Part shown: piece after piece, positions 1 to 9,293 of the stretch
Numbering within the stretch: the first letter of the stretch is position 1
Layout of the letters: the number at the start of each line of letters is the position of its first letter
Origin: Gammaproteobacteria bacterium
Lineage (GTDB): Bacteria; Pseudomonadota; Gammaproteobacteria; Pseudomonadales; Azotimanducaceae
NCBI GenBank assembly: GCA_012961165.1
Contig: DTZW01000035.1
Coordinates: 1-44,453 of the forward strand
Direction: 5' to 3'
Length of the DNA: 44,453 nt
Made by a program: the position numbers and the translations under genes
Notes under the pieces: model-generated
Told to the model about the DNA's origin: nothing
Databases searched by the model: none
Seen by the model: the letters and a program-made list of their open reading frames with translations, nothing else

Positions 1-156
1 ATGTTGCTACAAGCGCGCGCAATTGAAAATCACGGTTATGTCGTAGGCGTCAACCGCGTCGGTACTGATGGCAATGGTGTTGAGTACAGCGGTGATAGTG
101 TCATGGTACGATGCCGACCAATACCGCTTGCGGAGAACCAGAAATGTCACGAATTA
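1..156 (+). pseudogene. C-terminal fragment of a carbon-nitrogen hydrolase (omega-amidase/YafV-like), truncated by the window edge and apparently disrupted after about 38 codons
   Basis: LLQARAIENHGYVVGVNRVGTDGNGVEYSGDS matches the conserved C-terminal region of YafV-type nitrilase-superfamily proteins; similarity stops abruptly after SGDSVMV. An alternative frame (ADQYRLRRTRNVTN*) ends at 154-156. Confidence 0.5.
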
Positions 157-184
157 ATTTTGGCGCTTTACGCCGACCCCAGGA

Positions 185-613
185 TTACATTTTATTGTAA
201 TCCACCGAGAACCAGGTCTCCGGTGCTATTGCAACAACGATGCTTCCCTCACCACTACCTGCCGAGTTCTCCGCATAAGCCTGGCCCTGCTCTTCACCCA
301 AATAACGAACGGCCATCGCCAGCAACTCTTCCTGAGTTGAAGGCCGTGTGGTGAATGGCCCCTCAACCGAAACATACTGGTAGGGCGCAGTTTCTGTTTG
401 AGCACACAGGCTGATACGTGAGGCTTTCGTCAGAAGCTTAGCCTTAATCGAGTCTGTGTCAGTGATCACCCAAACCTCACCGCCAGGCTGGTAGTCGTAC
501 CAGATAGGCACTGTCAGAGGCCCTTTAGTGGCACGGGGAATACTAATGATCCCAACATGCAATGCGGACAGGAAGAGTTCACGTTCACTGGAAGACATGG
601 TTAAGGACATCAC
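185..613 (-). CDS. Pyridoxamine 5'-phosphate oxidase (PPOX) family / FMN-binding split-barrel protein
   Basis: 142-aa ORF with RATKGPLTVPIWYDYQPGGEVWVITDTDSIKAKLLTKASRISLCAQTETAPYQYVSVEGP, typical of PPOX-class F420/FMN split barrels. Confidence 0.75.
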   Translation of the reverse strand: MMSLTMSSSERELFLSALHVGIISIPRATKGPLTVPIWYDYQPGGEVWVITDTDSIKAKLLTKASRISLCAQTETAPYQYVSVEGPFTTRPSTQEELLAMAVRYLGEEQGQAYAENSAGSGEGSIVVAIAPETWFSVDYNKM

Positions 614-679
614 TGATCTCGATTAGGGGTTTCCCTAAGCGTATCGACTTTTTTGCCCAGTGTCCCTACTCTAAGAGGC

Positions 680-2455
680 ATGAACCTTATTCAAAACCCC
701 TACAACAGAAACCCCCAATCACTTGCCGGGGACTGGCACTACATCATCGACCCCTACGAAACAGGGTTTTACGACCTGCTTGGAGACGAAAACCCATTCG
801 GCTACTTTAGAAACCTGACGCCTGATGACCACTGGGCGTCTGAATACAGCTTCAAACAAAGCCCCACCATGAAGGTACCCGGGGACTGGAACACACAGGA
901 ACCCACTCTCTTGTGGTATGAAGGTACACTCTGGTACTTCCGGGAACTGCCGGATGCGGAAGTTGATGGCGGCAGAACATTCCTTCGTTTTTGCGCCGCT
1001 AACTATCACAGCATCGTGTGGGTCAATGCCATCGAGGTGATGCGGCATACCGGCGGCTTTACACCGTTCGAAACAGAAATTGGCCGTCACCTTAAACCCA
1101 CGGGTAACTTTGTTGTCGCAAAGATCAACGACGAGCGGCTCAAAGATGGCGTACCAACCCGCAATACCGACTGGTGGAACTACGGCGGCATCACCAGGGA
1201 TGTACTGCTGATAAAGACGCCACAAAGTTTCATCCGGGACTATTTTTGCCAACTTGATCCTGAGGACGATAGCCAGATCAAAGGCTTCGTTGAACTTGAT
1301 AATGGTGCGAACAAAGACGTTAACCTCTCGATACCCGGGCTTGGCATTGAACATTTGATCACTACCGACAGCCATGGCTTTGGCCAATTCACCATCAAGG
1401 CAGAGCCAGACCGATGGTCTCCGGAAAATGCAGCGCTTTATGAGGTCAGGTTCTCGATTGATGGCGACAGCATTGAGGACAGGATTGGTTTCAGGATGAT
1501 CGAAACGAGTGGCGAAGACATCCTGCTTAATGGCGAAGCCGTTTTTCTGCGCGGCATATCAATCCACGAAGAAATCATCGGCGAAGCCAGCAGAGTCAAC
1601 TCAGAAGCTGACGCCCGGCAGTTGATGGAAGAAGTCAAAGCGCTTGGCTGCAACTACGCCCGACTGGCGCACTATCCGCATAATGATCATATGTGCAGGA
1701 TCGCTGATGAAATGGGTATCCTGCTCTGGTGTGAAATCCCGGTTTACTGGGCCATCAACTGGCAAAGCGAAGAGGTACTTCACAACGCGCGTAACCAACT
1801 ATGCGAGATGATTGTTCGTGACAGAAATCGCGCGAGTATTATTTTATGGTCTGTTGCGAATGAGACTCCCGTGTCTGAGGATCGAACCGAATTCCTGAAG
1901 TCCTTGATCACCACTGCCAAGTCGCTTGACCCCACCCGCCTGACCACCGCTGCCATGTTTATGCGGCCGGATAAGGTTGAGGAGAATGGCAAGGTCATCC
2001 GAACCTATACGCTTGATGATCCACTCGCCGATCACCTTGATGTACTTGGTTGCAACCAATACCTGGGCTGGTACTACACTAAGGTCTCCGATATTGCCTC
2101 ATCTCGCTGGCATTCGGACAAGAACAAGCCGCTCATCATGAGTGAGTTCGGTGCCGGCGCGCCAAAAGGAAAGCGAGGCGGCCCACATGATCGCTGGACC
2201 GAGGACTACCAGGTCACTGTCTACGAGGCACAGTTTGCCATGATGGACGACATTCCCTTCCTGAGGGGGCTCTCACCCTGGATATTGAAAGATTTCCGAA
2301 CGCCAAAACGGCCACTGGCCGGGGTACAGGACTACTTCAACCGCAAAGGCATCATCTCGGATCAGGGCGAAAGAAAGCTCGCCTGGGACACTGTGCACGC
2401 CTACTACAAAAAACGATCTTCCGATCAACTTGATCCGCCCGCACCAAACGCGTAA
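680..2455 (+). CDS. Glycoside hydrolase family 2 protein (beta-glucuronidase/beta-galactosidase-like)
   Basis: Long ORF (653-2455; start probably ATG 680). Contains GH2 motifs FLRGISIHEE, LWCEIPVYW, IILWSVANETP (acid/base) and IMSEFGAG (nucleophile). No obvious signal peptide. Confidence 0.9.
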   Translation: MNLIQNPYNRNPQSLAGDWHYIIDPYETGFYDLLGDENPFGYFRNLTPDDHWASEYSFKQSPTMKVPGDWNTQEPTLLWYEGTLWYFRELPDAEVDGGRTFLRFCAANYHSIVWVNAIEVMRHTGGFTPFETEIGRHLKPTGNFVVAKINDERLKDGVPTRNTDWWNYGGITRDVLLIKTPQSFIRDYFCQLDPEDDSQIKGFVELDNGANKDVNLSIPGLGIEHLITTDSHGFGQFTIKAEPDRWSPENAALYEVRFSIDGDSIEDRIGFRMIETSGEDILLNGEAVFLRGISIHEEIIGEASRVNSEADARQLMEEVKALGCNYARLAHYPHNDHMCRIADEMGILLWCEIPVYWAINWQSEEVLHNARNQLCEMIVRDRNRASIILWSVANETPVSEDRTEFLKSLITTAKSLDPTRLTTAAMFMRPDKVEENGKVIRTYTLDDPLADHLDVLGCNQYLGWYYTKVSDIASSRWHSDKNKPLIMSEFGAGAPKGKRGGPHDRWTEDYQVTVYEAQFAMMDDIPFLRGLSPWILKDFRTPKRPLAGVQDYFNRKGIISDQGERKLAWDTVHAYYKKRSSDQLDPPAPNA

Positions 2456-2477
2456 TTTCGTATGATAGACGTCATGT

Positions 2478-2524
2478 GTACTTAGCTATTATGGGTACTT
2501 AGCCATTATGTCTAAGCCAATATG
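2478..2524. repeat. Short degenerate tandem repeat GTACTTAGCYATTATG (2 copies plus a diverged third)
   Basis: 2478-2493, 2495-2510, and TCTAAGCCAATATG at 2511-2524, between GH2 and Rieske genes. Confidence 0.6.
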
Positions 2525-2541
2525 TGTAAAAGGAGTGCGTC

Positions 2542-3732
2542 ATAGAGCAGCAGGAACACATTCGTATCATCAAAGGCCTCATGCATTACCTGGACACCGA
2601 TACCAACGTCGATGCAGGTGGCCAGGTACGCAACCCTGTCAGCAGTTACCTTTGCCCTGACATGGCCTTGAAAGAATGGGAAAACTTTTTCCAGGACTAC
2701 CCCCATGTACTCGGTATGAGTGCGGACCTTGCCAAACCGGGTAGCTTCCTCACCAACAATGATTTAAAAAAACCTATCCTCTGCACGCGTGCCAAAAACG
2801 GTGAGTTTCATGCCTTCCTCAATGTCTGCAGGCATCGTGGCACTATCCTTGAAAATGAACCACGGGGACAAAAGAACCTGTTCAGCTGCCCGTTTCATGG
2901 CTGGGGATACGCTAATAATGGCAACCTGATAACAGTACCGAAGGAAGATCATTTTGGCCCGGTTGATAAAAGCTGCAATGGCCTGGTGAAACTACCCTGT
3001 ACCGAAAAATACGGTCTTTTGTGGGTCAACCCAAACCCAGAGGGTGAGATTGACGTTGATGGCATTCTTGGTGACCTGGCACCAGAACTCGAATCCTGGC
3101 ATCTCGACCGTTACATCGCGAGTTCCGAAACAACCTATGATCACTCGATGAACTGGAAGCTAGCCATTGACACTTTCGGTGAAACCTATCACTTCAACGC
3201 GCTACACAAGAACACGCTTGCCAACGATTTTTATGGCAATGCACAGATGTACGATACCTATGGGCGAAACCATCGCATGATGCTCTGCCTCAGGAATATC
3301 GACACGCTGCGCAACCAGCCAGAAAAGGACTGGGACGTGTTACTTGCGGCACTACCTGTCTACTACATCTTCCCGAATATCCAGCTTATATTGAGCCAAG
3401 GTGGTCCGACGTTGGTCAGGGTGTACCCGGACGGCGATAACCCACACCAAAGCTTTTCGAAGATCAATTTCTATCTATCACCTGACCTGGCAGAGATCGG
3501 CAAGGATGAGCAACGGCGAGCGCGATACGAAACCATGCAGGAGCGCATGCAGGGGTTCGCAAAGGTTATCCAGATGGAAGATTATGTTGCAGCGGCCAGT
3601 ACGCATCAGGGGATGCTTTCAGGTGCCCAGGAGTACCTGATATTCGGCCGCAACGAACCGGCACTTCATCATTATCACAACACCTACCGCGCAGCGCTTG
3701 GCATGCCGCCGCTGGAACAAATCAGTCATTGA
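2542..3732 (+). CDS. Rieske [2Fe-2S] aromatic ring-hydroxylating oxygenase, alpha subunit
   Basis: Rieske motif CRHRG-x15-CPFHGW and mononuclear-iron motif DTFGETYHFNALHKNT. ORF track starts at ATG 2581, but homologous-looking coding extends upstream to an ATA codon at 2542 behind AGGAG (see finding). Confidence 0.9.
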   Translation: MEQQEHIRIIKGLMHYLDTDTNVDAGGQVRNPVSSYLCPDMALKEWENFFQDYPHVLGMSADLAKPGSFLTNNDLKKPILCTRAKNGEFHAFLNVCRHRGTILENEPRGQKNLFSCPFHGWGYANNGNLITVPKEDHFGPVDKSCNGLVKLPCTEKYGLLWVNPNPEGEIDVDGILGDLAPELESWHLDRYIASSETTYDHSMNWKLAIDTFGETYHFNALHKNTLANDFYGNAQMYDTYGRNHRMMLCLRNIDTLRNQPEKDWDVLLAALPVYYIFPNIQLILSQGGPTLVRVYPDGDNPHQSFSKINFYLSPDLAEIGKDEQRRARYETMQERMQGFAKVIQMEDYVAAASTHQGMLSGAQEYLIFGRNEPALHHYHNTYRAALGMPPLEQISH

Positions 3733-3947
3733 TGTCAATAAAAGCGCCAAACTAAAAACACCCCGGCGCCCAAGGCCATACGCGTAACAGCCTCGTGACA
3801 ATCTTTGCGATCAGCGTTGCCGCTAACGATGTTGCAAATTCAAGCGGCAACCTCCCGGTAACCTGCAGAGCGGCAACGTATTGCAGGACTATTCACCTGA
3901 CCTCTAGACCATGAGACACTATCACCCTGAACCATCAGGAGGGTCCC

Positions 3948-5243
3948 ATGTCCGAATCATTAGAATTCAACCTGTTTGAAGATGAGACACGAGAATGCCC
4001 ATTCAAGTATTTCGAGGCCATTCGCCATCTCGACAAACCTGTCTACTTCATGCCTGAACTTGGCGCCTACTACATCAGTCGATACGAAGATGTCAGGTTT
4101 ATCAAGAAACACCCCGAAATTTTCAGTAACGATATCTACAAACACGGCTCCCAGCGGGGCGGGACTTCCCGCAATATCGCTGAAGAATTCAGAAATGATA
4201 ACGGCTGGGCAAGAGTGTCCACCTTGCAGAGAACGGACCCACCGGTACATACAAAGTACCGGCGCCTGATCAACGACGCATTTTCGGTTGCACGCATCCG
4301 CAATATGACCAACTACATCGAAACTGTCGTCAATGATCTGATTGACAAGTTCATCGATAAGGGCAAGTGCGACTTCATGTGGGATCTCTCTGTGCCTCTG
4401 CCGTGCACGGTCATTGCGGACCAGTTGGGCGTACCACGCGAAAAAATCTGGCAGCTGAAGCAATGGTCAGATGCGATGCTCGCGCCTGGTGGTGGATTTA
4501 CGAATGAAGCCCAGGCGCTTGAGTGCGCGAAACAGGTTGTAGAAGCACAACAATTCTTCGCCGAGGTATTGGGCGAAAGAAAACACGAGCCCAAAGACGA
4601 CATTATTTCAGACCTCGCTCATGCGAAAGTGAAAGATGACCCGGGTGGTCCAGAGCGGGAACTCGACATGTTCGAACTCCAGGACCTGCTGGACCAGTTA
4701 CTGACCGGGGGAAACGAAACCACCACTAACGCCATTGGTTCGGGTCTCATGCTGCTGCTGCAACGTCCAGAATTAATGGATCGCATGCGCTCAGACCAAA
4801 AGCTCATTCGTAATTTCATTGAAGAGTCTCTTCGATATGAAACGCCCGTGCTGCACCTCTGGAGAGTTGCCGTAGAGGATACGGAGCTTGGCGGCATAGC
4901 CATTCCAAAGGGTTCAAGTATCGCAGTCGGATATGCCTCTGCGAATCGAGACGAGGCTGTTTTTGATGATTCAGAAGCATTCGATATCGAACGCAAAAAA
5001 GCCGGCGCACACCTTGCCTTTGGTTCAGGGCCACACCATTGTCCCGGTGCTGCCCTGGCTCGCCAGGAGATGTACTCCGCATTCACCATCTTTTTACATC
5101 GGCTGGATAACATCAGGACCGTCGACACGAACGAACCATTCAAGCACGTGCCCAGCAGTTTCCTTCGCGGACTTTCAAACCTGCACCTTGAATTCGACGT
5201 AAGACAACGAGATCGCTATTTCCCGAATGCATCAGTTTATTAA
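3948..5243 (+). CDS. Cytochrome P450
   Basis: 431 aa; I-helix GGNETTT, ExxR (EESLRYETP), heme loop FGSGPHHCPGAALARQE. Confidence 0.95.
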   Translation: MSESLEFNLFEDETRECPFKYFEAIRHLDKPVYFMPELGAYYISRYEDVRFIKKHPEIFSNDIYKHGSQRGGTSRNIAEEFRNDNGWARVSTLQRTDPPVHTKYRRLINDAFSVARIRNMTNYIETVVNDLIDKFIDKGKCDFMWDLSVPLPCTVIADQLGVPREKIWQLKQWSDAMLAPGGGFTNEAQALECAKQVVEAQQFFAEVLGERKHEPKDDIISDLAHAKVKDDPGGPERELDMFELQDLLDQLLTGGNETTTNAIGSGLMLLLQRPELMDRMRSDQKLIRNFIEESLRYETPVLHLWRVAVEDTELGGIAIPKGSSIAVGYASANRDEAVFDDSEAFDIERKKAGAHLAFGSGPHHCPGAALARQEMYSAFTIFLHRLDNIRTVDTNEPFKHVPSSFLRGLSNLHLEFDVRQRDRYFPNASVY

Positions 5244-5281
5244 CATCTCACCCGCGCCGCGCATTAACAAAAGGAATTCCA

Positions 5282-6187
5282 GTGGCTGACTATCGAGAAT
5301 CTGCGGTGCCCGACCAAACCGGTAAGACAGTTTTCATTACCGGGGCAAATACAGGGATAGGCTACGACACAGCTCGCGTACTGGCCCAGCGTGGTGCGAG
5401 AGTTTTGCTTGGATGTCGCTCTGGAGATAAGGCCAGTGAGGCGATAGCGAAAATAAAATCGATTAAAAGTGACGCCGACATCACCTGGGTTCCTCTCGAT
5501 CTTGCGAGCCTCTCCAGCGTTAAGGAAGCCGCCGAGCAGGTTAACCGGGAACCAAGACTGGATGCCCTGATCAATAATGCAGGTGTCATGATGCCGCCTA
5601 AGGAAGTCACATCGGATGGTTTCGAACTGCAGTTCGGTGTCAACCATCTAGGTCACTTCGCGTTGACAGGACATCTGATCAATAAACTGAAAGACCAACC
5701 GGGCGCTCGTATCGTCAACGTCAGCAGCCTGGCGCATCGCCAGGGAAGTATTCAGTTTGATGACGTTCATGCAGACAAAAGCTACAACCGTATGCAACGA
5801 TACGGCATGAGTAAGTTTGCCAACATTCTGTTTACCTATGAGCTACAACGGATGTTAGAAGCAGCTAGTTCACCCGCCATTTCTGTCGCCTGTCACCCCG
5901 GCGGGTCGAATACCGAACTTGGTCGGCATATACCACCTCTGTTTTCACTCCTGTTCATACCACTACGCCTGATCATGAACAGCTCAGCAGAGGGTGCCCT
6001 TCCGACGCTGATGGCCACCACCGACACCCACGTAGAGGGAGGAGATTATTTTGGACCCAAAAAGTGGGGTGAAATGGCTCACTCTGCCCACAAGGTTGAT
6101 ACGATTCCATCATCAAAAGACGAAGCCATGGCGAGACGACTGTGGGAACTTTCCGCAGAGCTCACCGGCGTGCAGTACACACTATAA
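5282..6187 (+). CDS. Short-chain dehydrogenase/reductase (retinol dehydrogenase-like)
   Basis: GTG start; TGANTGIG cofactor motif, NNAGVM, YGMSKFAN active site. Confidence 0.92.
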   Translation: MADYRESAVPDQTGKTVFITGANTGIGYDTARVLAQRGARVLLGCRSGDKASEAIAKIKSIKSDADITWVPLDLASLSSVKEAAEQVNREPRLDALINNAGVMMPPKEVTSDGFELQFGVNHLGHFALTGHLINKLKDQPGARIVNVSSLAHRQGSIQFDDVHADKSYNRMQRYGMSKFANILFTYELQRMLEAASSPAISVACHPGGSNTELGRHIPPLFSLLFIPLRLIMNSSAEGALPTLMATTDTHVEGGDYFGPKKWGEMAHSAHKVDTIPSSKDEAMARRLWELSAELTGVQYTL

Positions 6188-6196
6188 GGAGTAACC

Positions 6197-7162
6197 ATGA
6201 GTAAACCATTTAGATTTGGCGTTCAGTCATTCAACGCAGAGTCGGCTGAAGACTGGGCTGGCCAGGTTCAGCGGGCAGAAGAGCTGAACTATTCCGCCTT
6301 TCACCTCGCGGACCATATAATTGGATCAGGCCCAGCGCTGGAAAAAGCCAATCATCCCGAGCAGAATCTGGCGGCCATTCCCGCCATGGCCTATGCCGCA
6401 GCAGTCACCAGTAAAATCAATATTGGCTGCCGGGTGTTCTGTGTGGACTATCACCTGCCAATCGTACTGATCAAGTCAGCCATGACGATAGACAAACTAT
6501 CAAATGGCCGTCTTGAATTCGGGCTGGGCGCAGGCTGGATCACTGAAGAGTATGAAGCTCTTGGTATAACCAAAGACGAACCCAAGGTCAGAATCGACCG
6601 GCTTGCCGATGTTATCGAAGGTGTTAAAGCATTTTGTCGCGACGGCCAGGCCGACCTTTCTAACGACACGATTAAATGGCAAAGATTTTCGGGGGACCCC
6701 AAGCCCATATCCACGCCACCCATCATGATAGGCGGAGGCTCACCGCGGATTCTGCGCCTTGCCGGTCGTGAAGCCGATATCGTTTCCCTTAACTTCAACA
6801 ATCGTTCAGGGATGATCGGACCAGATGGCGTAAGCATGTCTACTGAACAAGAAACACAGAAGAAGGTCAGGTGGATCAGGGAAGGTGCGGCAGATCGTTT
6901 CGATGACCTGGAGATTGAGATCGGCGCCTACTTTACCTTTGTCATGGATGACCCTTCACCTGTGCTCGGCCCTTTCGCGCAAGGGTTTGGCCTAACCGAG
7001 GAGCAGATGCGAGTTCATCCTCACGCACTGTTCGGGTCTGTGGATACAATTTGTGAGGAACTGGAGCGACGCCGTGAGCTACACGGAATCTCTTACATCA
7101 CTATCGGCAAGGACAATATGGAAGCTTTTGCACCTGTCGTAGATCGACTGAACGGAAAATAG
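6197..7162 (+). CDS. LLM-class (luciferase-like) flavin/F420-dependent oxidoreductase
   Basis: GVQSFNAESAEDWAGQVQRAEELNYSAFHLADH and SNGRLEFGLGAGWITEEYEALG typical of LLM-class TIM barrels. Confidence 0.9.
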   Translation: MSKPFRFGVQSFNAESAEDWAGQVQRAEELNYSAFHLADHIIGSGPALEKANHPEQNLAAIPAMAYAAAVTSKINIGCRVFCVDYHLPIVLIKSAMTIDKLSNGRLEFGLGAGWITEEYEALGITKDEPKVRIDRLADVIEGVKAFCRDGQADLSNDTIKWQRFSGDPKPISTPPIMIGGGSPRILRLAGREADIVSLNFNNRSGMIGPDGVSMSTEQETQKKVRWIREGAADRFDDLEIEIGAYFTFVMDDPSPVLGPFAQGFGLTEEQMRVHPHALFGSVDTICEELERRRELHGISYITIGKDNMEAFAPVVDRLNGK

Positions 7163-7240
7163 CCTCGCAGACACTGCACCATTTGTGTTTGTACGCCTAT
7201 CGTGACTACAATCGAGCCTTAAACATGCCCCGGAGAAATT

Positions 7241-8317
7241 ATGAAAGCAGCCGTATTTCAAGAAGCCAATAAGCCACTTACCATAGAAGACGTAGATATT
7301 ATTGACCCGAGGGCAGGCGAGGTGCTTGTCAGGACCAGCTGTTCCGGGGTTTGCCATTCAGACCTGCATTTTGTGGACGGGTCCTGGCAGCTACCGATGT
7401 CCTGTGTACTGGGCCATGAAGCAGCCGGTGTGGTTGAAGCAATCGGTGAAGGCGTCACCTATGTGAAGCCTGGTGATCGAGTAATCATGAGCTTCAGGCC
7501 GTTCTGTGGAAAATGTTATTACTGCCTGGGCGGCCGGCCCAACCTGTGCAATGACCCGGAAATTGGTGCTGCTTCTGCGAGCAGGCTGACATGGAACGGC
7601 AGCCCAATTCTGCAGTTCGCGTCAGTTGGCAGCTTTGCAGAAATGATGGTGACTTCGGAAAATGGCCTTGTAAAGATCCCGGAAGAAATGCCCATGGCCG
7701 AAGCTTCGCTCATCGGATGCGGGGTGATGACCGGTGTTGGAGCCGCGCTGTATACCGCCAAGGTGCCAGGTGGTTCAACCGTCGCTGTCATTGGCTGTGG
7801 TGGAATTGGACTCAATATTATTCAGGGTTGCCGTATCTCTGGTGCCGCGAACATTATTGCCATCGACATTATGGATTCCAAGCTTGAAATGGCAACGCAG
7901 TTTGGTGCCACGCATACCATTAATTCAAAAGAAGTTGACCTGGATGAAGCCATCAAGGAAATAACCAAAGGTGAAGGTGTTGAGTACGCTTTTGAGGCAA
8001 TCGGTGTACCGGCTGCCGCGACTCAGGCTTTTAACATTACACGCGCCGGCGGAACCACGGTCGTGGTTGGTATGCACCCACTCGGTTCAGAAATCTCGAT
8101 ACCCGGTCCAGCATTCCTGCAGGAGAAGAAACTGATCGGCTGCATGTATGGCTCTACTCGCTTCCGCGAGCACATGCCAAAGCTGATTGACCTGTTCCTG
8201 CAGGATCGTCTTGACCTCACCAGCCTCGTTTCTCGACGACTAAAACTCGAAGACGTTAATGAGGCATTCAGAAGCATGAAAGCCGGTGAAGTCGCTCGTT
8301 CGGTTATCGAATTTTAG
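7241..8317 (+). CDS. Zinc-dependent alcohol dehydrogenase (MDR superfamily)
   Basis: CSGVCHSDLHF, GHEAAGVVEAIGEGV, structural Zn motif CGKCYYCLGGRPNLC, GCGGIGLNIIQG. Confidence 0.93.
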   Translation: MKAAVFQEANKPLTIEDVDIIDPRAGEVLVRTSCSGVCHSDLHFVDGSWQLPMSCVLGHEAAGVVEAIGEGVTYVKPGDRVIMSFRPFCGKCYYCLGGRPNLCNDPEIGAASASRLTWNGSPILQFASVGSFAEMMVTSENGLVKIPEEMPMAEASLIGCGVMTGVGAALYTAKVPGGSTVAVIGCGGIGLNIIQGCRISGAANIIAIDIMDSKLEMATQFGATHTINSKEVDLDEAIKEITKGEGVEYAFEAIGVPAAATQAFNITRAGGTTVVVGMHPLGSEISIPGPAFLQEKKLIGCMYGSTRFREHMPKLIDLFLQDRLDLTSLVSRRLKLEDVNEAFRSMKAGEVARSVIEF

Positions 8318-8319
8318 AG

Positions 8320-8841
8320 ATGACACAGGACAGGTTACACGCCGCTGCGGATAAGCTCGAGATCACTGACCTTTCATCAAACTACATGCGGGGCCTGGAT
8401 CGCCTGGATGGAGAACTGGAACGTTCAGTGTTCTGGGACGATGCGTTTTGCAGCTATGGCATTTACGAGGGCGGACCCGATGGTTTTATTGAATATTGCC
8501 AGACCGGTCTTGCCACTCACCTGTCCAACCATCATTTCATTGGCCAGGTGAACATCGAGTTACAGGGTGAAGAAGCGTTTGGTGAGGTTTACTACCAGGC
8601 GTTTCACCGTGTGAAAAACGAAGCAGGCGAACAACGCGACCTGTTTATCAGTGGACGTTATGTTGATCGGTATGAACGCCGAGATGGTATCTGGAAAATC
8701 GCATACCGGAGCGAACTGGTCGACTGGGTTCGCGAAGAGGCCGCAGCAGATGCATGGTTTAGTGGGTCGAAGATGATAATCGGGGCGCGCAAGCCAAATG
8801 ACCCGCTGTACGACAGGGCTACAATGAGGAAAGCATCCTGA
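8320..8841 (+). CDS. SnoaL-like / NTF2-fold nuclear transport factor 2 family protein
   Basis: 173 aa; ITDLSSNYMRGLDRLDGELERSVFWDDAFCSYG and GRYVDRYERRDGIWKIAYRSELVDW, typical of the SnoaL-like (RHO-beta/scytalone dehydratase-like) fold. ORF begins 2 nt after the ADH stop. Confidence 0.85.
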   Translation: MTQDRLHAAADKLEITDLSSNYMRGLDRLDGELERSVFWDDAFCSYGIYEGGPDGFIEYCQTGLATHLSNHHFIGQVNIELQGEEAFGEVYYQAFHRVKNEAGEQRDLFISGRYVDRYERRDGIWKIAYRSELVDWVREEAAADAWFSGSKMIIGARKPNDPLYDRATMRKAS

Positions 8842-8842
8842 T

Positions 8843-9256
8843 ATGAAATCGGGCATCGACGCATCTCTCAGACAGAAGTACCTGGATACAGACTACATCA
8901 TCTCAGACGACCCGCCCCTGCTCATGAAAATCGGTGAGCAGAGCGATGATCTCAGGGTGTTGCTCGGCAGCATGGGCGTTGAATCAGCAGCGTTTATCAC
9001 TGCATGGAACCCCCGTAGTGAACAGCTCACCGATGATGAGAATGATGATCGCCAGGGCATGCTGTTAACCGATATCGAAAAAATACGACTGAACTACCTG
9101 GTCGGCTATGGTCAGCTCGATGACTGGCAAGAGTATAGTTATCTTGTGCTGGGTATCGACAAAGATCAGGCAACTGCGATGGCAACGCGCTTTGAGCAGA
9201 ATGGCTATGTCTGGATCGGACCCGCTGGTATTCCGGAACTCATCACTACGGTTTAG
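8843..9256 (+). CDS. DUF3293 domain-containing protein
   Basis: AAFITAWNPRSEQLTDDENDDRQ...SYLVLGIDKDQATAMATRFEQNGYVWI pattern of DUF3293. Confidence 0.75.
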   Translation: MKSGIDASLRQKYLDTDYIISDDPPLLMKIGEQSDDLRVLLGSMGVESAAFITAWNPRSEQLTDDENDDRQGMLLTDIEKIRLNYLVGYGQLDDWQEYSYLVLGIDKDQATAMATRFEQNGYVWIGPAGIPELITTV

Positions 9257-9293
9257 ACCCCCGGCGCAAGCTACCTGAAAGCTGCAAACCGGA

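Noticed and set aside
719-1387. 222-aa minus-strand ORF antisense to the GH2 gene
   Set aside because: No recognisable domain; composition typical of a shadow ORF opposite a well-supported gene.
3960-5143. Long antisense ORFs (167 aa and 174 aa) inside the P450 gene, plus similar ones in valS, hisF and fumarase
   Set aside because: Shadow ORFs opposite clear coding regions; no motifs.
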